From JBBKXR01 sp037969585 (GTDB lineage: Bacteria > Verrucomicrobiota > Verrucomicrobiia > Verrucomicrobiales > DEV007): DNA of 32,300 nt. A program made the translations under genes and the position numbers. Below are positions 7,490-15,246 of the stretch, in pieces. The notes beneath the pieces were generated by a model. That model searched no databases, was not told the origin of the DNA, and saw only the letters and a list, made by a program, of their open reading frames with translations. How positions within the stretch are numbered: the first letter of the stretch is position 1; the number at the start of each line of letters is the position of its first letter. Location of the stretch: assembly GCA_037969585.1 (NCBI GenBank), contig JBBKXR010000142.1:1-32300 (forward strand), read 5' to 3'.

Positions 7490-8719
7490 TTAAAGTTGTT
7501 CGACGCCTTTGATGACGGCATTGGCGATGTAGTCGACGTGCTCATCCGTGTATTTTTCATTCCACGGCAGCACCAACACCCGCTCGAGGCCTTGGTAGGT
7601 TCCGGCGAACAGTTCCCGGCTGTAGTCGACCGCTTCGGGACGCGCCAGATCGAACGGGAAGCGACTGTTGCCGAGCGTCTTCTGCTCCGAGAACACCTGG
7701 CAATGAAACGCCGGCTTCTGAATGTAACGCGGAGCGCTCATGATGCCGCGATCCTTTAGGAATCCCGCCAGACGAACCGTGCCGTTTCCGTGAACTGACG
7801 TGTCGACATTCAAGCAATACTTCCAGTAAGTATGCGTCGCGCCCGGCGTGGTCTTCGGTGCGCTGACTCCAGGCAAACCGGCAATTTTATCCGTCATTCG
7901 TGCAGCAGTTTCCTGACGACTTTCGACGATGCCTTCGAGCTTTGCCATCTGCGCGACTGCCACCGCACCCTGAAGTTCGGTGAGGCGATAGTTGAGCGCT
8001 GAGTAGTAGTGATCCGGCTGGCTGTCGCCATAGCCCCAGGCCTTGTTGACGAACAGGAACAGTTCGCGTTGCAGGGCCTCGTCGTTAGTGACGGCGATAC
8101 CGCCTTCACCCGTGGTGATGTGTTTGCCTTGTTGAAAGCTGAAACAACCGATGTCACCGATCGCACCGACATTTTTGCCGTCGATGGTCGCGAGGAATGC
8201 CTGCGCACAATCTTCGATGACCGGGATACCGTGCTTTTTCGCCAGCGCCATGATGCCGACCATTTCGCAGGGATTACCGAATAGATGCGTGACAATGATT
8301 CCCTTCGTGCGCTCGCTGATGCGCGCCTCGATGGATTCTGGAGTGACGTTCAGCGTGATCGGGTCGACATCCGCAAAAACCGGTATGCCACCCTGAAAAA
8401 GAATCGGCGAAAGTGCGCCCATGTCGGTGACCGACGTGGTGATAAACTCATCACCTGGCTCCGGCTTGAGTGCAGCCACGGCGATGTGGATCGCGCTACT
8501 TCCTGACGAACAGGCGTGTGCGTACTCGCTGCCGAGCAACTTGGCAAAGTCAACCTCGAGCTGTTTGACGAACTTGCCCTTGGTGCTGGTCAGCGTTCCG
8601 GAACGGATCGCTTCGGTGACAAGAGCGATTTCTTCATCACCGAGCGTGCGGCCCGATGCCTCTTGATCAGAGGGCAGGGTCATGATCGGTGGTACGATGG
8701 GTAGATTAACGGCTGGCAT
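7490..8719 (-). CDS. DegT/DnrJ/EryC1/StrS PLP sugar aminotransferase, WbpE-like
   Basis: This aminotransferase has 409 residues. The PLP-contact region HACSSGSSAI lies near residues 68-77, followed by IEDCAQA (169-175). The Schiff-base lysine is Lys199 in FSFQQGKHITTGEGG. It would place an amino group on a keto sugar nucleotide using glutamate. In this operon the likely substrate is the 3-keto product of the Gfo/Idh enzyme encoded 31 bp downstream. The product then becomes the acetyltransferase substrate. The first ~25 residues before the family core are non-conserved, so the true start may be slightly internal. No Shine-Dalgarno motif precedes the ATG at 8719. Confidence 0.88.
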   Translation of the reverse strand: MPAVNLPIVPPIMTLPSDQEASGRTLGDEEIALVTEAIRSGTLTSTKGKFVKQLEVDFAKLLGSEYAHACSSGSSAIHIAVAALKPEPGDEFITTSVTDMGALSPILFQGGIPVFADVDPITLNVTPESIEARISERTKGIIVTHLFGNPCEMVGIMALAKKHGIPVIEDCAQAFLATIDGKNVGAIGDIGCFSFQQGKHITTGEGGIAVTNDEALQRELFLFVNKAWGYGDSQPDHYYSALNYRLTELQGAVAVAQMAKLEGIVESRQETAARMTDKIAGLPGVSAPKTTPGATHTYWKYCLNVDTSVHGNGTVRLAGFLKDRGIMSAPRYIQKPAFHCQVFSEQKTLGNSRFPFDLARPEAVDYSRELFAGTYQGLERVLVLPWNEKYTDEHVDYIANAVIKGVEQL

Positions 8720-8738
8720 GGTTTTTGTTGTGTATGTG

Positions 8739-9848
8739 TTAGTCTAAATTCTTCTTCTCCAGCTGGCGGCGGTGAACGCTGGTGCCGAGATGGAAAATTT
8801 CTTCAAAGTAGCGTTTACTCTGCATCGACAGGAATCCGAGGCTGAGCAGCTGGATTGCCATGACGGTCAAAAGCGCGGTGGTGAAATAGGCGTAGCTGTG
8901 TTCCTCGAACGTGCCGGTGAATGACCACCACAATCGGCCAAGAAATGAACCACCAGTCGCCTCCAAAGCGTGGCCGACCATGTGTGCAACGGTCATTGCT
9001 GCAGCGACCAAGGCGGTAATGCCCAGCGCTACTCCGGGAACGAAAAAGAAAATGAACGGACGAAATACAAAGCCCGAAAACAGGATCGCCAGCGTGTGCC
9101 ACGGAACGGCAAAACTGGTCCGCCGCGGTGCGCCATCTTCACCGACCAGTTCAGTCCAATCGAGGCGTGCCGGTATTTCCTCGACTCTCCCCCGCAGCAG
9201 TAAGGTCTTGTAAATGAGCTCCGGATTGACGTCCATGCCCTTCGACTTGAGATCGAGCGACTTTAGAAAATTCACGTCGTAAGCGCGAACCATGCCGGTG
9301 AAGGTCGACAAATTTTCCGGCGAAACTTTCGACAAAAACCAGTTCGCCCAGCGACTCGCACGCAACCGATCCTTGGGCACGTTGATCGACTCGCCGCCTT
9401 TCATGTAAGGCGAGGCCAGCACTACTTCGGCGCCGGTTTTGACGATGTGATCGAGCAGCCGCCCGATATGATCCGGCGAATAGCTCAGATCCGAATCGAT
9501 CGTCACTGCATAGGTTCCCCGGCAATTGGCGAAGCCGGTTTTCATGCCTTCGCACAAACCGCGATTGCGATTGTGATGAATCACCCGCACCCGTTCATCG
9601 ACTTGCTCGAGGCGTTCGAGGATTCGTGGCGAATCGTCGGAACTACCGTCGTTCACAAACAACACCTCGCAGTGATAGCGATCATCGATGCTCTCAAGGT
9701 AGGTCAGCAGCCGTTCCGAATTGCGCTGCAGATGATCCTGCTCGTTGAACACCGGTACGATCACCGTCACCAGCGGACGCACGTATGCCGTGCCGCGTGG
9801 CGATGCCAGATGTGCCCGATCGGGCGTGCTGTGAGTGAGTGCGGTCAT
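8739..9848 (-). CDS. Family 2 glycosyltransferase with C-terminal membrane helices
   Basis: The product has 369 residues. The GT-A fold is shown by VPVFNE (31-36), NDGSSD (66-71) and the DxD metal motif at Asp118/Asp120. Two hydrophobic segments follow, one around residues 260-290 starting with the FIFFFVPGVAL stretch and one around 325-350. This resembles polyprenyl-phosphate glycosyltransferases of the DPM1/ArnC type. It probably transfers a sugar to undecaprenyl phosphate at the inner face of the membrane. It is the only recognisable glycosyltransferase of the operon, sitting between the epimerase (4-bp gap) and the DegT gene. No flippase or polymerase is present in this window. Confidence 0.87.
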   Translation of the reverse strand: MTALTHSTPDRAHLASPRGTAYVRPLVTVIVPVFNEQDHLQRNSERLLTYLESIDDRYHCEVLFVNDGSSDDSPRILERLEQVDERVRVIHHNRNRGLCEGMKTGFANCRGTYAVTIDSDLSYSPDHIGRLLDHIVKTGAEVVLASPYMKGGESINVPKDRLRASRWANWFLSKVSPENLSTFTGMVRAYDVNFLKSLDLKSKGMDVNPELIYKTLLLRGRVEEIPARLDWTELVGEDGAPRRTSFAVPWHTLAILFSGFVFRPFIFFFVPGVALGITALVAAAMTVAHMVGHALEATGGSFLGRLWWSFTGTFEEHSYAYFTTALLTVMAIQLLSLGFLSMQSKRYFEEIFHLGTSVHRRQLEKKNLD

Positions 9849-9852
9849 GCAA

Positions 9853-11055
9853 TCAGACCGATACGGAAAGCTTCGCGGATGAATAAGTTTTTATCGCCTC
9901 GACGATGCGACGCGCTGCGCAGCCGTCGCCAAATGGATTGGTCATGGTTGCCACTTCGCGGGCCCATCGGTCGTCTTGCCACAGAGATTCGAGTTCAGAA
10001 GACAGACCCTCAGCCGATCCACCGATCAGGCGCGCAGCACCGCACTCGACCGCTTCAGGGCGCTCCGTGTTTTCTCGCAGAATAAGCAGCGGCTTGCCCA
10101 ACGTCGGAGCCTCTTCCTGCAGCCCTCCCGAATCGGACACCAACAACCAGGCACGTGACAGCACCTGCAAAAAGTCTTCGTATTGCAACGGCTCAACCAA
10201 ATGAATGCGCGGATGATCCGCCAACTTTTCCTCGGCAACTGCCAGCACCGCGGGATTGGGATGAACCGGAAAAATCAACGCCACATCGTCGTGCGCATCA
10301 ACAAAGGCGCGGATCGCGTCGAGGTTCGCGCCCATCGCTTCGCCAAAACTTTCCCGCCGATGTGTCGTCAGCACCAACAAACGTCGATCGCCAACCGCAT
10401 CGATTAATTCATTCACCCGACTCGACACCCGGCCACGAGCCAAAGTCAGCTCGAGTGCATCAATGACTGGATTGCCGGTGACCACGATTGAATCGGGATC
10501 CGCACCCTCGGCGAGCAACGCATCGCGATTGCTCTCCGTCGCGGCGAAATGGAGTGATGCTACCTGCGAGATCAATCGACGATTCATCTCTTCCGGAAAC
10601 GGACTGTGGCGATTCCCAGAACGCAGGCCAGCTTCGATGTGGCCAACCGGGATGCCACGGTTCCAGGCAGCGAGTGCTCCGGCCATGGCGGTCGTAGTAT
10701 CGCCCTGGACCAGCACCATGTCCGGCGACTTGTCATTTAAAATCGGGTCGAGCGCCTCAGTGACGCGCGCCGATACGCCGTTCAGCGATTGCCCCGGGCG
10801 CATCACTTCCAAATCGTGATCGATACGCAGATCAAAATACGAAATCAGCGGGTAGAGCAGGTCGCGGTGCTGGGCGGACGTGACATTCACCGTCGACACC
10901 TCCTGGCGCTCCAACTCGTGAATCACCGGCGCAAATTTGATCGCCTCCGGGCGCGTGCCAAACAGCGACAACACCACCGGCCCGCGCCCTTTCTTGGATG
11001 CGGCTCTGGTCACGTTCTGGTGAACGATCGGCGGATGGATGCTTACGGAAGGCAT
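9853..11055 (-). CDS. wecB: UDP-N-acetylglucosamine 2-epimerase, WecB/WbpI family
   Basis: This 400-residue non-hydrolysing epimerase has all core motifs: GTRPEAIK at residues 33-40, VQGDTTTA with Asp119, HIEAGLRS at 139-146, PEEMNRR at 154-160, THRRESFG and SDSGGLQEEA. WecB makes UDP-ManNAc. The WbpI subgroup epimerises UDP-GlcNAc(3NAc)A, and the neighbouring WbpB/E/D-like genes make that alternative attractive. The two cannot be separated by eye. It is the first gene of the leftward operon. Its ATG at 11055 lies beside the AT-rich promoter region that also serves the divergent kinase gene. An N-terminal extension of ~25 residues before the first strand is not conserved. Confidence 0.9.
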   Translation of the reverse strand: MPSVSIHPPIVHQNVTRAASKKGRGPVVLSLFGTRPEAIKFAPVIHELERQEVSTVNVTSAQHRDLLYPLISYFDLRIDHDLEVMRPGQSLNGVSARVTEALDPILNDKSPDMVLVQGDTTTAMAGALAAWNRGIPVGHIEAGLRSGNRHSPFPEEMNRRLISQVASLHFAATESNRDALLAEGADPDSIVVTGNPVIDALELTLARGRVSSRVNELIDAVGDRRLLVLTTHRRESFGEAMGANLDAIRAFVDAHDDVALIFPVHPNPAVLAVAEEKLADHPRIHLVEPLQYEDFLQVLSRAWLLVSDSGGLQEEAPTLGKPLLILRENTERPEAVECGAARLIGGSAEGLSSELESLWQDDRWAREVATMTNPFGDGCAARRIVEAIKTYSSAKLSVSV

Positions 11056-11100
11056 GAATTTTTAGATTCTGAGTGAATCCCGCCAGTCGACGGAAATGGC

Positions 11101-11190
11101 TCTTTCACACCTATAATTATAATTTTCATAGAAAATAAGGCAATCATTATCTTAGAAAATATGGTAATTATTATTATAATGTAAATTCCG
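11101..11190. promoter_or_regulatory. AT-rich divergent promoter region
   Basis: This AT-rich island separates the leftward glycan operon (start 11055) from the rightward kinase gene (start 11263). On the plus strand TATAAT occurs at 11112-11117 and 11175-11180. Read on the minus strand, TATAAT occurs at 11116-11121. I see no convincing -35 boxes. CTATAATTAT (11111-11120) and CAATCAT (11141-11147) recur with near-identical spacing at 30793-30826, the other large divergent promoter in this window. Confidence 0.5.
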
Positions 11191-11262
11191 GCGTCTGCGC
11201 GACTGGATTTTCGGCGATGAAACCCTTACTCTCATCGCCTTTCCGCCCTTCCCCTGCGAAGT

Positions 11263-12429
11263 ATGGCGGACTTACCTACCCGCCGCTCGTTCAGACCAGT
11301 TCCGTCCACCGCCCGATCCATGCAAGCCGAAGAAATCGCCGCCCAATTCGATGTCGCCGGTCGCGTTGTCGCCCTTGAATCGATCACCACCGGTAACGTC
11401 AACGACACCTACTGCGTGATCTCGCGGACCACTTTCTCTGAAGAAAAATTTATCCTGCAGCGTATCAACGGCAAAGTATTTCCCGATCCGGCTGCCGTCA
11501 TGTCGAACATGCGCGTGGTCACCACCCACGCCCACGAACGCATCGAAGCTGAGGCCGACGATGCCGATCGCATCTGGCAACTGCCCCGCGTTATCGCCGC
11601 GCAGAATGGGCTCGACTACGTGATTGATAACAAAGGCGACTACTGGCGCGCCCTCACCCTGATCGCCAGCGCAACTTCACACGACAAGATCAACAGCGTC
11701 GAGCACGCCGTTGAAGCCGGTGTTGTGCTCGGCCATTTCCAACGCCTGATCTCTGACCTACCGGCCGATCAACTCGCCGACACGCTACCCGGCTTCCACA
11801 TCACTCCCGGTTATCTCGCTAAGTACGACCGCGTCATCGATACCGAGGACGCACGCGACCTCCTCGGCGCGTCGACTGAAGCCCGCCGACTGGCAAAATT
11901 CGTCGAAGCCCGCCACGGCTTTTGCTCCGTTCTTGAGGATGCGGTCGGCAGAGGTGAACTCAAGGTGCGTCCGATCCACGGTGATCCCAAGATCACCAAT
12001 ATCATGATCGACAACTACACCGGCAAAGGTACCTGCATCATCGATCTCGACACGGTAAAGCCGGGCCTCATCCACTACGACTTCGGCGACTGCGCGCGCT
12101 CGTCGTGCAATCCCGCTGGCGAGGAAACCACCGATCTAAGCAAAGTCCGCTTCGACAGCGACTGCTTCGCGGCCTTGGTCAAAGGTTACCTCAGCCAGGC
12201 CGGTTCATTTCTGACCGATGCCGACCGCCACTACCTTTACGACAGCGTACGCCTGATCGCTTTCGAGCTCGGCCTGCGATTTTTTGCCGATTACCTTGCC
12301 GGTGACGTCTACTTCAAGACCAGCTACGACACGCAAAATCTCAACCGCGCCCGCGTTCAGCTCGCCCTGTGCGAGAGCATCGAAGCCCGCGAAGGGCCCA
12401 TGCGTCTCGCCTTGGAGCAGAACAGCTAA
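11263..12429 (+). CDS. N-acetylhexosamine 1-kinase-like phosphotransferase (APH fold)
   Basis: The product has 388 residues and an aminoglycoside-phosphotransferase-like kinase fold of the NahK subgroup. TGNVNDTY followed by FILQRING is the NahK-type N-lobe pattern. The catalytic loop is HGDPKITN with Asp241 and Asn246. The metal-binding Asp261 is in IIDLDT, followed by GLIHYDFGD. NahK enzymes phosphorylate GlcNAc or GalNAc at C1, which would feed UDP-HexNAc synthesis and fits the divergent epimerase gene. The exact sugar is not provable by eye. An ATG at 11320 (MQAEEIAAQF) would remove 19 arginine-rich, non-conserved residues and may be the true start. The gene ends in a hairpin at 12424-12459 and appears monocistronic. 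Confidence 0.8.
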   Translation: MADLPTRRSFRPVPSTARSMQAEEIAAQFDVAGRVVALESITTGNVNDTYCVISRTTFSEEKFILQRINGKVFPDPAAVMSNMRVVTTHAHERIEAEADDADRIWQLPRVIAAQNGLDYVIDNKGDYWRALTLIASATSHDKINSVEHAVEAGVVLGHFQRLISDLPADQLADTLPGFHITPGYLAKYDRVIDTEDARDLLGASTEARRLAKFVEARHGFCSVLEDAVGRGELKVRPIHGDPKITNIMIDNYTGKGTCIIDLDTVKPGLIHYDFGDCARSSCNPAGEETTDLSKVRFDSDCFAALVKGYLSQAGSFLTDADRHYLYDSVRLIAFELGLRFFADYLAGDVYFKTSYDTQNLNRARVQLALCESIEAREGPMRLALEQNS

Positions 12430-12459
12430 CGCTATCCTCCAGATAGGCAGACGTTAGCT
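12424..12459 (+). terminator. Hairpin at the kinase stop codon, possible terminator
   Basis: AGCTAACG (12424-12431) pairs perfectly with CGTTAGCT (12452-12459). Inside, CTATC and GATAG form a second 5-bp helix with a 5-base loop and a 5-base bulge. The stem includes the kinase stop codon. There is no T-run after it, so it is not a classic intrinsic terminator, but it is well placed to end transcription or protect the 3' end of the mRNA. Confidence 0.5.
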
Positions 12460-12495
12460 CAGGAATGCCGAAAAAGGCGTTCGCCTCTCAGGAAA

Positions 12496-12530
12496 GTAGG
12501 ACAACACGCTTCATCTGCGTGCCATAGTCC
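12496..12530. repeat. GTAG-headed two-helix hairpin (REP-like)
   Basis: GTAG at 12496-12499 leads into a hairpin. GGAC (12499-12502) pairs with GTCC (12527-12530) and CACGC (12505-12509) pairs with GCGTG (12517-12521). The internal loop is small and the apical loop has 7 bases. A GTAG head followed by an imperfect palindrome is the described layout of REP elements mobilised by RAYT proteins. The match is to layout, not sequence. Confidence 0.35.
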
Positions 12531-12559
12531 CGCCCCGCCGGCGCGAGAAACCGGCGTCG

Positions 12560-12833
12560 TAGAAAACTGCCGTTCGAATTCAAACAGCGCACAAGTGAGC
12601 AAACGCCTCTACCGTGTTGCTAAGGCACATGCATTGCTTTTCAAAAATGCTTCCTCGTTGAATCGGCACGCCTGTAGCTGACACCGTCACCAGACCTGTC
12701 CCCGGGCAGAATAAAAAAGCATCCCTGATTTTCGCACGTGACGTAATTCCTTTTCGGCCCCCTGCCACTCCGGTTGCCTAGTCATCGAGTGCACCACCTG
12801 ATTCGACGGTAGCCTCCGTCGAATCAGGCCGAA
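12560..12833. other. Intergenic leader upstream of nitrite reductase, no gene seen
   Basis: Between the kinase hairpins and the nitrite reductase gene I find no convincing coding frame or RNA gene. It carries GCATT (12631-12635) and AATGC (12646-12650) as a spaced inverted repeat, and the strong hairpin at 12797-12828. The space is large for this compact window and probably holds the regulatory signals of the denitrification operon. Confidence 0.4.
12797..12828. repeat. Perfect 13-bp stem-loop upstream of nitrite reductase
   Basis: CCTGATTCGACGG (12797-12809) and CCGTCGAATCAGG (12816-12828) are exact reverse complements separated by 6 bases. It is the longest perfect hairpin I found in the window. 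It lies 75 bp before the nitrite reductase start, with no T-tract. It could be a terminator of upstream transcription, a 5'-UTR structure or an operator. The flanking words CACCTGAT and ACGGTAG recur at 24466-24486 in the repeat array. Confidence 0.7.
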
Positions 12834-12844
12834 CAAATGCATTT
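12834..12844. promoter_or_regulatory. Candidate NsrR-type half-site upstream of nitrite reductase
   Basis: CAAATGCATTT contains the 10-bp palindrome AAATGCATTT and matches the NsrR half-site AANATGCATTT at all but the first base. NsrR is the nitric-oxide-sensing Rrf2 repressor that controls nitrite reductase in several bacteria. The position, 60 bp before the ATG, is suitable. No nsrR gene is in the window, and one short match can arise by chance. Confidence 0.3.
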
Positions 12845-12903
12845 AGCTTAGCAACCCATAACCCCGAGCCTTTAAAAAAACCAGGCTTCCACTACCGCAA
12901 AAA

Positions 12904-14388
12904 ATGAAGCTCCAGCCATCACCCATTGTCACCGTCCTCACCTGTGTCAGCGCAGCACTTCTGCTGTTCTCCTGCAGCGACTCGGACAGCCCATCATCGT
13001 CGACTTCCGCCGCGCCGGAAAGCGATCTTATCAAAGGTGAAGAGATCGCGGTACTCACCGACGCACCGAACGTACCACCACCGATCACCCGCAAGTACGC
13101 CACCAAAGTTATCGTCAACCTCGAGGTCAGCGAAGTCGTCAAACAGATGGCGGACGGCGTCGATTACACCTTCTGGACATTCGGAGGCAGCGTCCCCGGA
13201 AAGTTCATCCGCGTCCGTGAAGGCGACTTCGTCGAGTTTCATCTCGCCAACCACCCGGACAGTAAGATGCCGCACAACATCGATCTGCACGCCGTCACCG
13301 GTCCTGGCGGCGGGGCCACCTCATCGTTTACCGCTCCCGGTCACGAGTCGACTTTTTCCTTCAAGACACTCAATCCCGGCCTGTATGTCTATCACTGTGC
13401 CACCGCCCCGGTTGGCATGCACATCGCCAACGGCATGTACGGCATGATCCTCGTCGAACCCAAAGCGGGCCTGCCACCGGTCGACAAAGAGTACTATGTC
13501 ATGCAGAGCGAATTTTACACCAAAGGCAAACACGGCGAAGCCGGCCTGCAACCCTTCGACATGGAGAAAGCCTACAACGAACAGGCCGACTACGTCGTCT
13601 TCAATGGCTCGGTCGGTGCGATGAATGAGGAAAAAGCGATCACCGCCGAGATCGGCGATCAAGTCCGCCTTTTCGTCGGTAATGCAGGTCCAAACCTTGT
13701 GTCGTCCTTCCACCTGATCGGCGAGATATTTGACCGCGTCTATACCGAAGGTGGAACTGCCGCTAACGAGAATGTCCAGACGACGATGATCCCGGCAGGT
13801 GGGGCGACTATCTGCGAACTCGAAATGAATGTGCCCGGCACGTATATCATTGTCGATCATTCAATCTTTCGCGCTTTCAACAAAGGCGCGCTCGGCATGC
13901 TCAAAGTCGGCGGCGATGACATCCCCCACATCTACACCGGCAAAACTGACGACCGTATTTACCAACCGGAAGGCGCCACCATTCAGACCCTGCCCGAAAA
14001 ATTCACCGGTCCCGCACCCGCTGGCAACAAGGCCGAGCGCATCGAACGCGGCACTACCGTCTACAGCCAAGTCTGCGTCGCCTGCCACCAGGCCGAGGGT
14101 CAGGGTATCCCGCTGGCATTTCCGCCACTCGCAAATTCCGACTACCTCAACGCCGATGTCGATCGCAGTATCGCCACGGTCCTCAACGGCCTGACCGGCG
14201 AGGTCACCGTCAATGGCGAGAAGTTCAACAGCATCATGCCGATGCTCGGACTGAGCGACGAAAATACCGCCAACGTCCTCACCTACGTGTACAACAGTTG
14301 GGGTAACAACGGCACTGAAATCACCCCCGAACAAGTCGCCGCCGTGCGCGCCATAGCTCCCGCCGTTCCGATTGCTCCCGCGCACTGA
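12904..14388 (+). CDS. nirK: Copper nitrite reductase lipoprotein with C-terminal cytochrome c domain
   Basis: The product reduces nitrite to nitric oxide. It has 494 residues and an N-terminal lipoprotein signal ending in the lipobox LFSC. The two cupredoxin domains are very close to AniA-type NirK. Type 1 copper ligands are His124, Cys165, His173 and Met178. Type 2 ligands are His129, His164 and His319, with catalytic Asp127 and His270. All are intact, so the enzyme should be active. A class I cytochrome c domain follows, with heme motif CVACH at 391-395 and a likely axial Met at 445 or 447, giving a built-in electron entry. Membrane anchoring in the periplasm is predicted. It is first in an operon with nirV-like, SCO and PPOX genes. 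No Shine-Dalgarno motif precedes the ATG. Confidence 0.95.
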   Translation: MKLQPSPIVTVLTCVSAALLLFSCSDSDSPSSSTSAAPESDLIKGEEIAVLTDAPNVPPPITRKYATKVIVNLEVSEVVKQMADGVDYTFWTFGGSVPGKFIRVREGDFVEFHLANHPDSKMPHNIDLHAVTGPGGGATSSFTAPGHESTFSFKTLNPGLYVYHCATAPVGMHIANGMYGMILVEPKAGLPPVDKEYYVMQSEFYTKGKHGEAGLQPFDMEKAYNEQADYVVFNGSVGAMNEEKAITAEIGDQVRLFVGNAGPNLVSSFHLIGEIFDRVYTEGGTAANENVQTTMIPAGGATICELEMNVPGTYIIVDHSIFRAFNKGALGMLKVGGDDIPHIYTGKTDDRIYQPEGATIQTLPEKFTGPAPAGNKAERIERGTTVYSQVCVACHQAEGQGIPLAFPPLANSDYLNADVDRSIATVLNGLTGEVTVNGEKFNSIMPMLGLSDENTANVLTYVYNSWGNNGTEITPEQVAAVRAIAPAVPIAPAH

Positions 14389-14397
14389 TCCTCCTCC

Positions 14398-15246
14398 ATG
14401 AGCAAACGCCGCCGAGCCCGCCGTCGCCTGACCATCGCTTTGATGGCCACGGCGTTGGCCTGCCCGGCGATCCGCGCGAGAGCCGGCGACACCGCAGCCT
14501 CTGCACCGGACACGACTGACATGGTGGCAATTTCCGGCGGAAGCTACCGGCCACTCTACGCCGCCAAAGAAGAGGCTCCCCGCCAAGTCGTCCCTTACCT
14601 ACTCGACATCGCCCTGGTGACCAACGGCGAGTTCCTCGAATTCGTCAGCCAGCATCCCCGCTGGCAACGCTCTCAGGTCAAACTTATCTTCGCTGATCAA
14701 AACTACCTCAAGCATTGGGCCGGCGATCTCGATCTCGGTCCAGGGGCAGAAAAGCTATCTGAAAGCCCCGTCAACAACGTCTCCTGGTTTGCCGTCCGCG
14801 CATTTCTCAAGAGTCGCAACAAACGTCTGCCAACCAGCGACGAGTGGGAATTCGCCGCGCTTGCCGACGCCACTCGTGCCGATGCCAGTGGCGACCCCAA
14901 ATTCAGCGCCGCCCTGCTCGAGTGGTATGGCAGCCCGACCCCGGCGATGCTGCCAAGCGCCCGCGAAGCCGCCAGCAATTTCCACGGCGTGCGCGGCATG
15001 CACGGACTCGTCTGGGAGTGGGTGAGCGATTTCAACAATGCCATGGTCACCGGCGAATCCCGCGGCGACAGCGATCTCGAGCGACGCCTCTACTGCGCCG
15101 CCGGAGCTGCCGGAGCGGTCGATAAAAGCGATTACGCCGCGTTCATGCGCTACGCCTTCCGGTCCAGCCTGAAGGGCAACTATTGCGTCGCCAACCTCGG
15201 CTTCCGGGGCGCCCGCAACATCGAGAACGATGAAATCAAACCCTAA
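14398..15246 (+). CDS. nirV: NirV-like protein with FGE-sulfatase (SUMF1) domain
   Basis: This 282-residue exported protein has an arginine-rich signal peptide (MSKRRRARRR followed by a hydrophobic run to about residue 30). The rest is an FGE-sulfatase/DUF323 fold: SGGSYRPL near the start, NNVSWFAVRAFL, RLPTSDEWEFA, GLVWEWVSDF and the C-terminal LGFRGAR. In Rhodobacter sphaeroides 2.4.3 the gene next to nirK, nirV, encodes such a protein, and its biochemical role is unresolved. Starting 9 bp after nirK and overlapping the SCO gene by 17 bp, this copy fits the same role. No sulfatase is encoded nearby, so formylglycine formation is unlikely. The symbol rests on domain and context. Confidence 0.8.
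   Translation: MSKRRRARRRLTIALMATALACPAIRARAGDTAASAPDTTDMVAISGGSYRPLYAAKEEAPRQVVPYLLDIALVTNGEFLEFVSQHPRWQRSQVKLIFADQNYLKHWAGDLDLGPGAEKLSESPVNNVSWFAVRAFLKSRNKRLPTSDEWEFAALADATRADASGDPKFSAALLEWYGSPTPAMLPSAREAASNFHGVRGMHGLVWEWVSDFNNAMVTGESRGDSDLERRLYCAAGAAGAVDKSDYAAFMRYAFRSSLKGNYCVANLGFRGARNIENDEIKP

Noticed and set aside
12580..12768. Small minus-strand frame upstream of nirK
   Set aside because: It is 62 residues with no domain or ribosome site and lies in a region of hairpins; it is more likely chance.
14398..15246. True formylglycine-generating enzyme
   Set aside because: The fold matches, but the gene sits in a nirK operon with no sulfatase nearby, which points to the NirV-type role.
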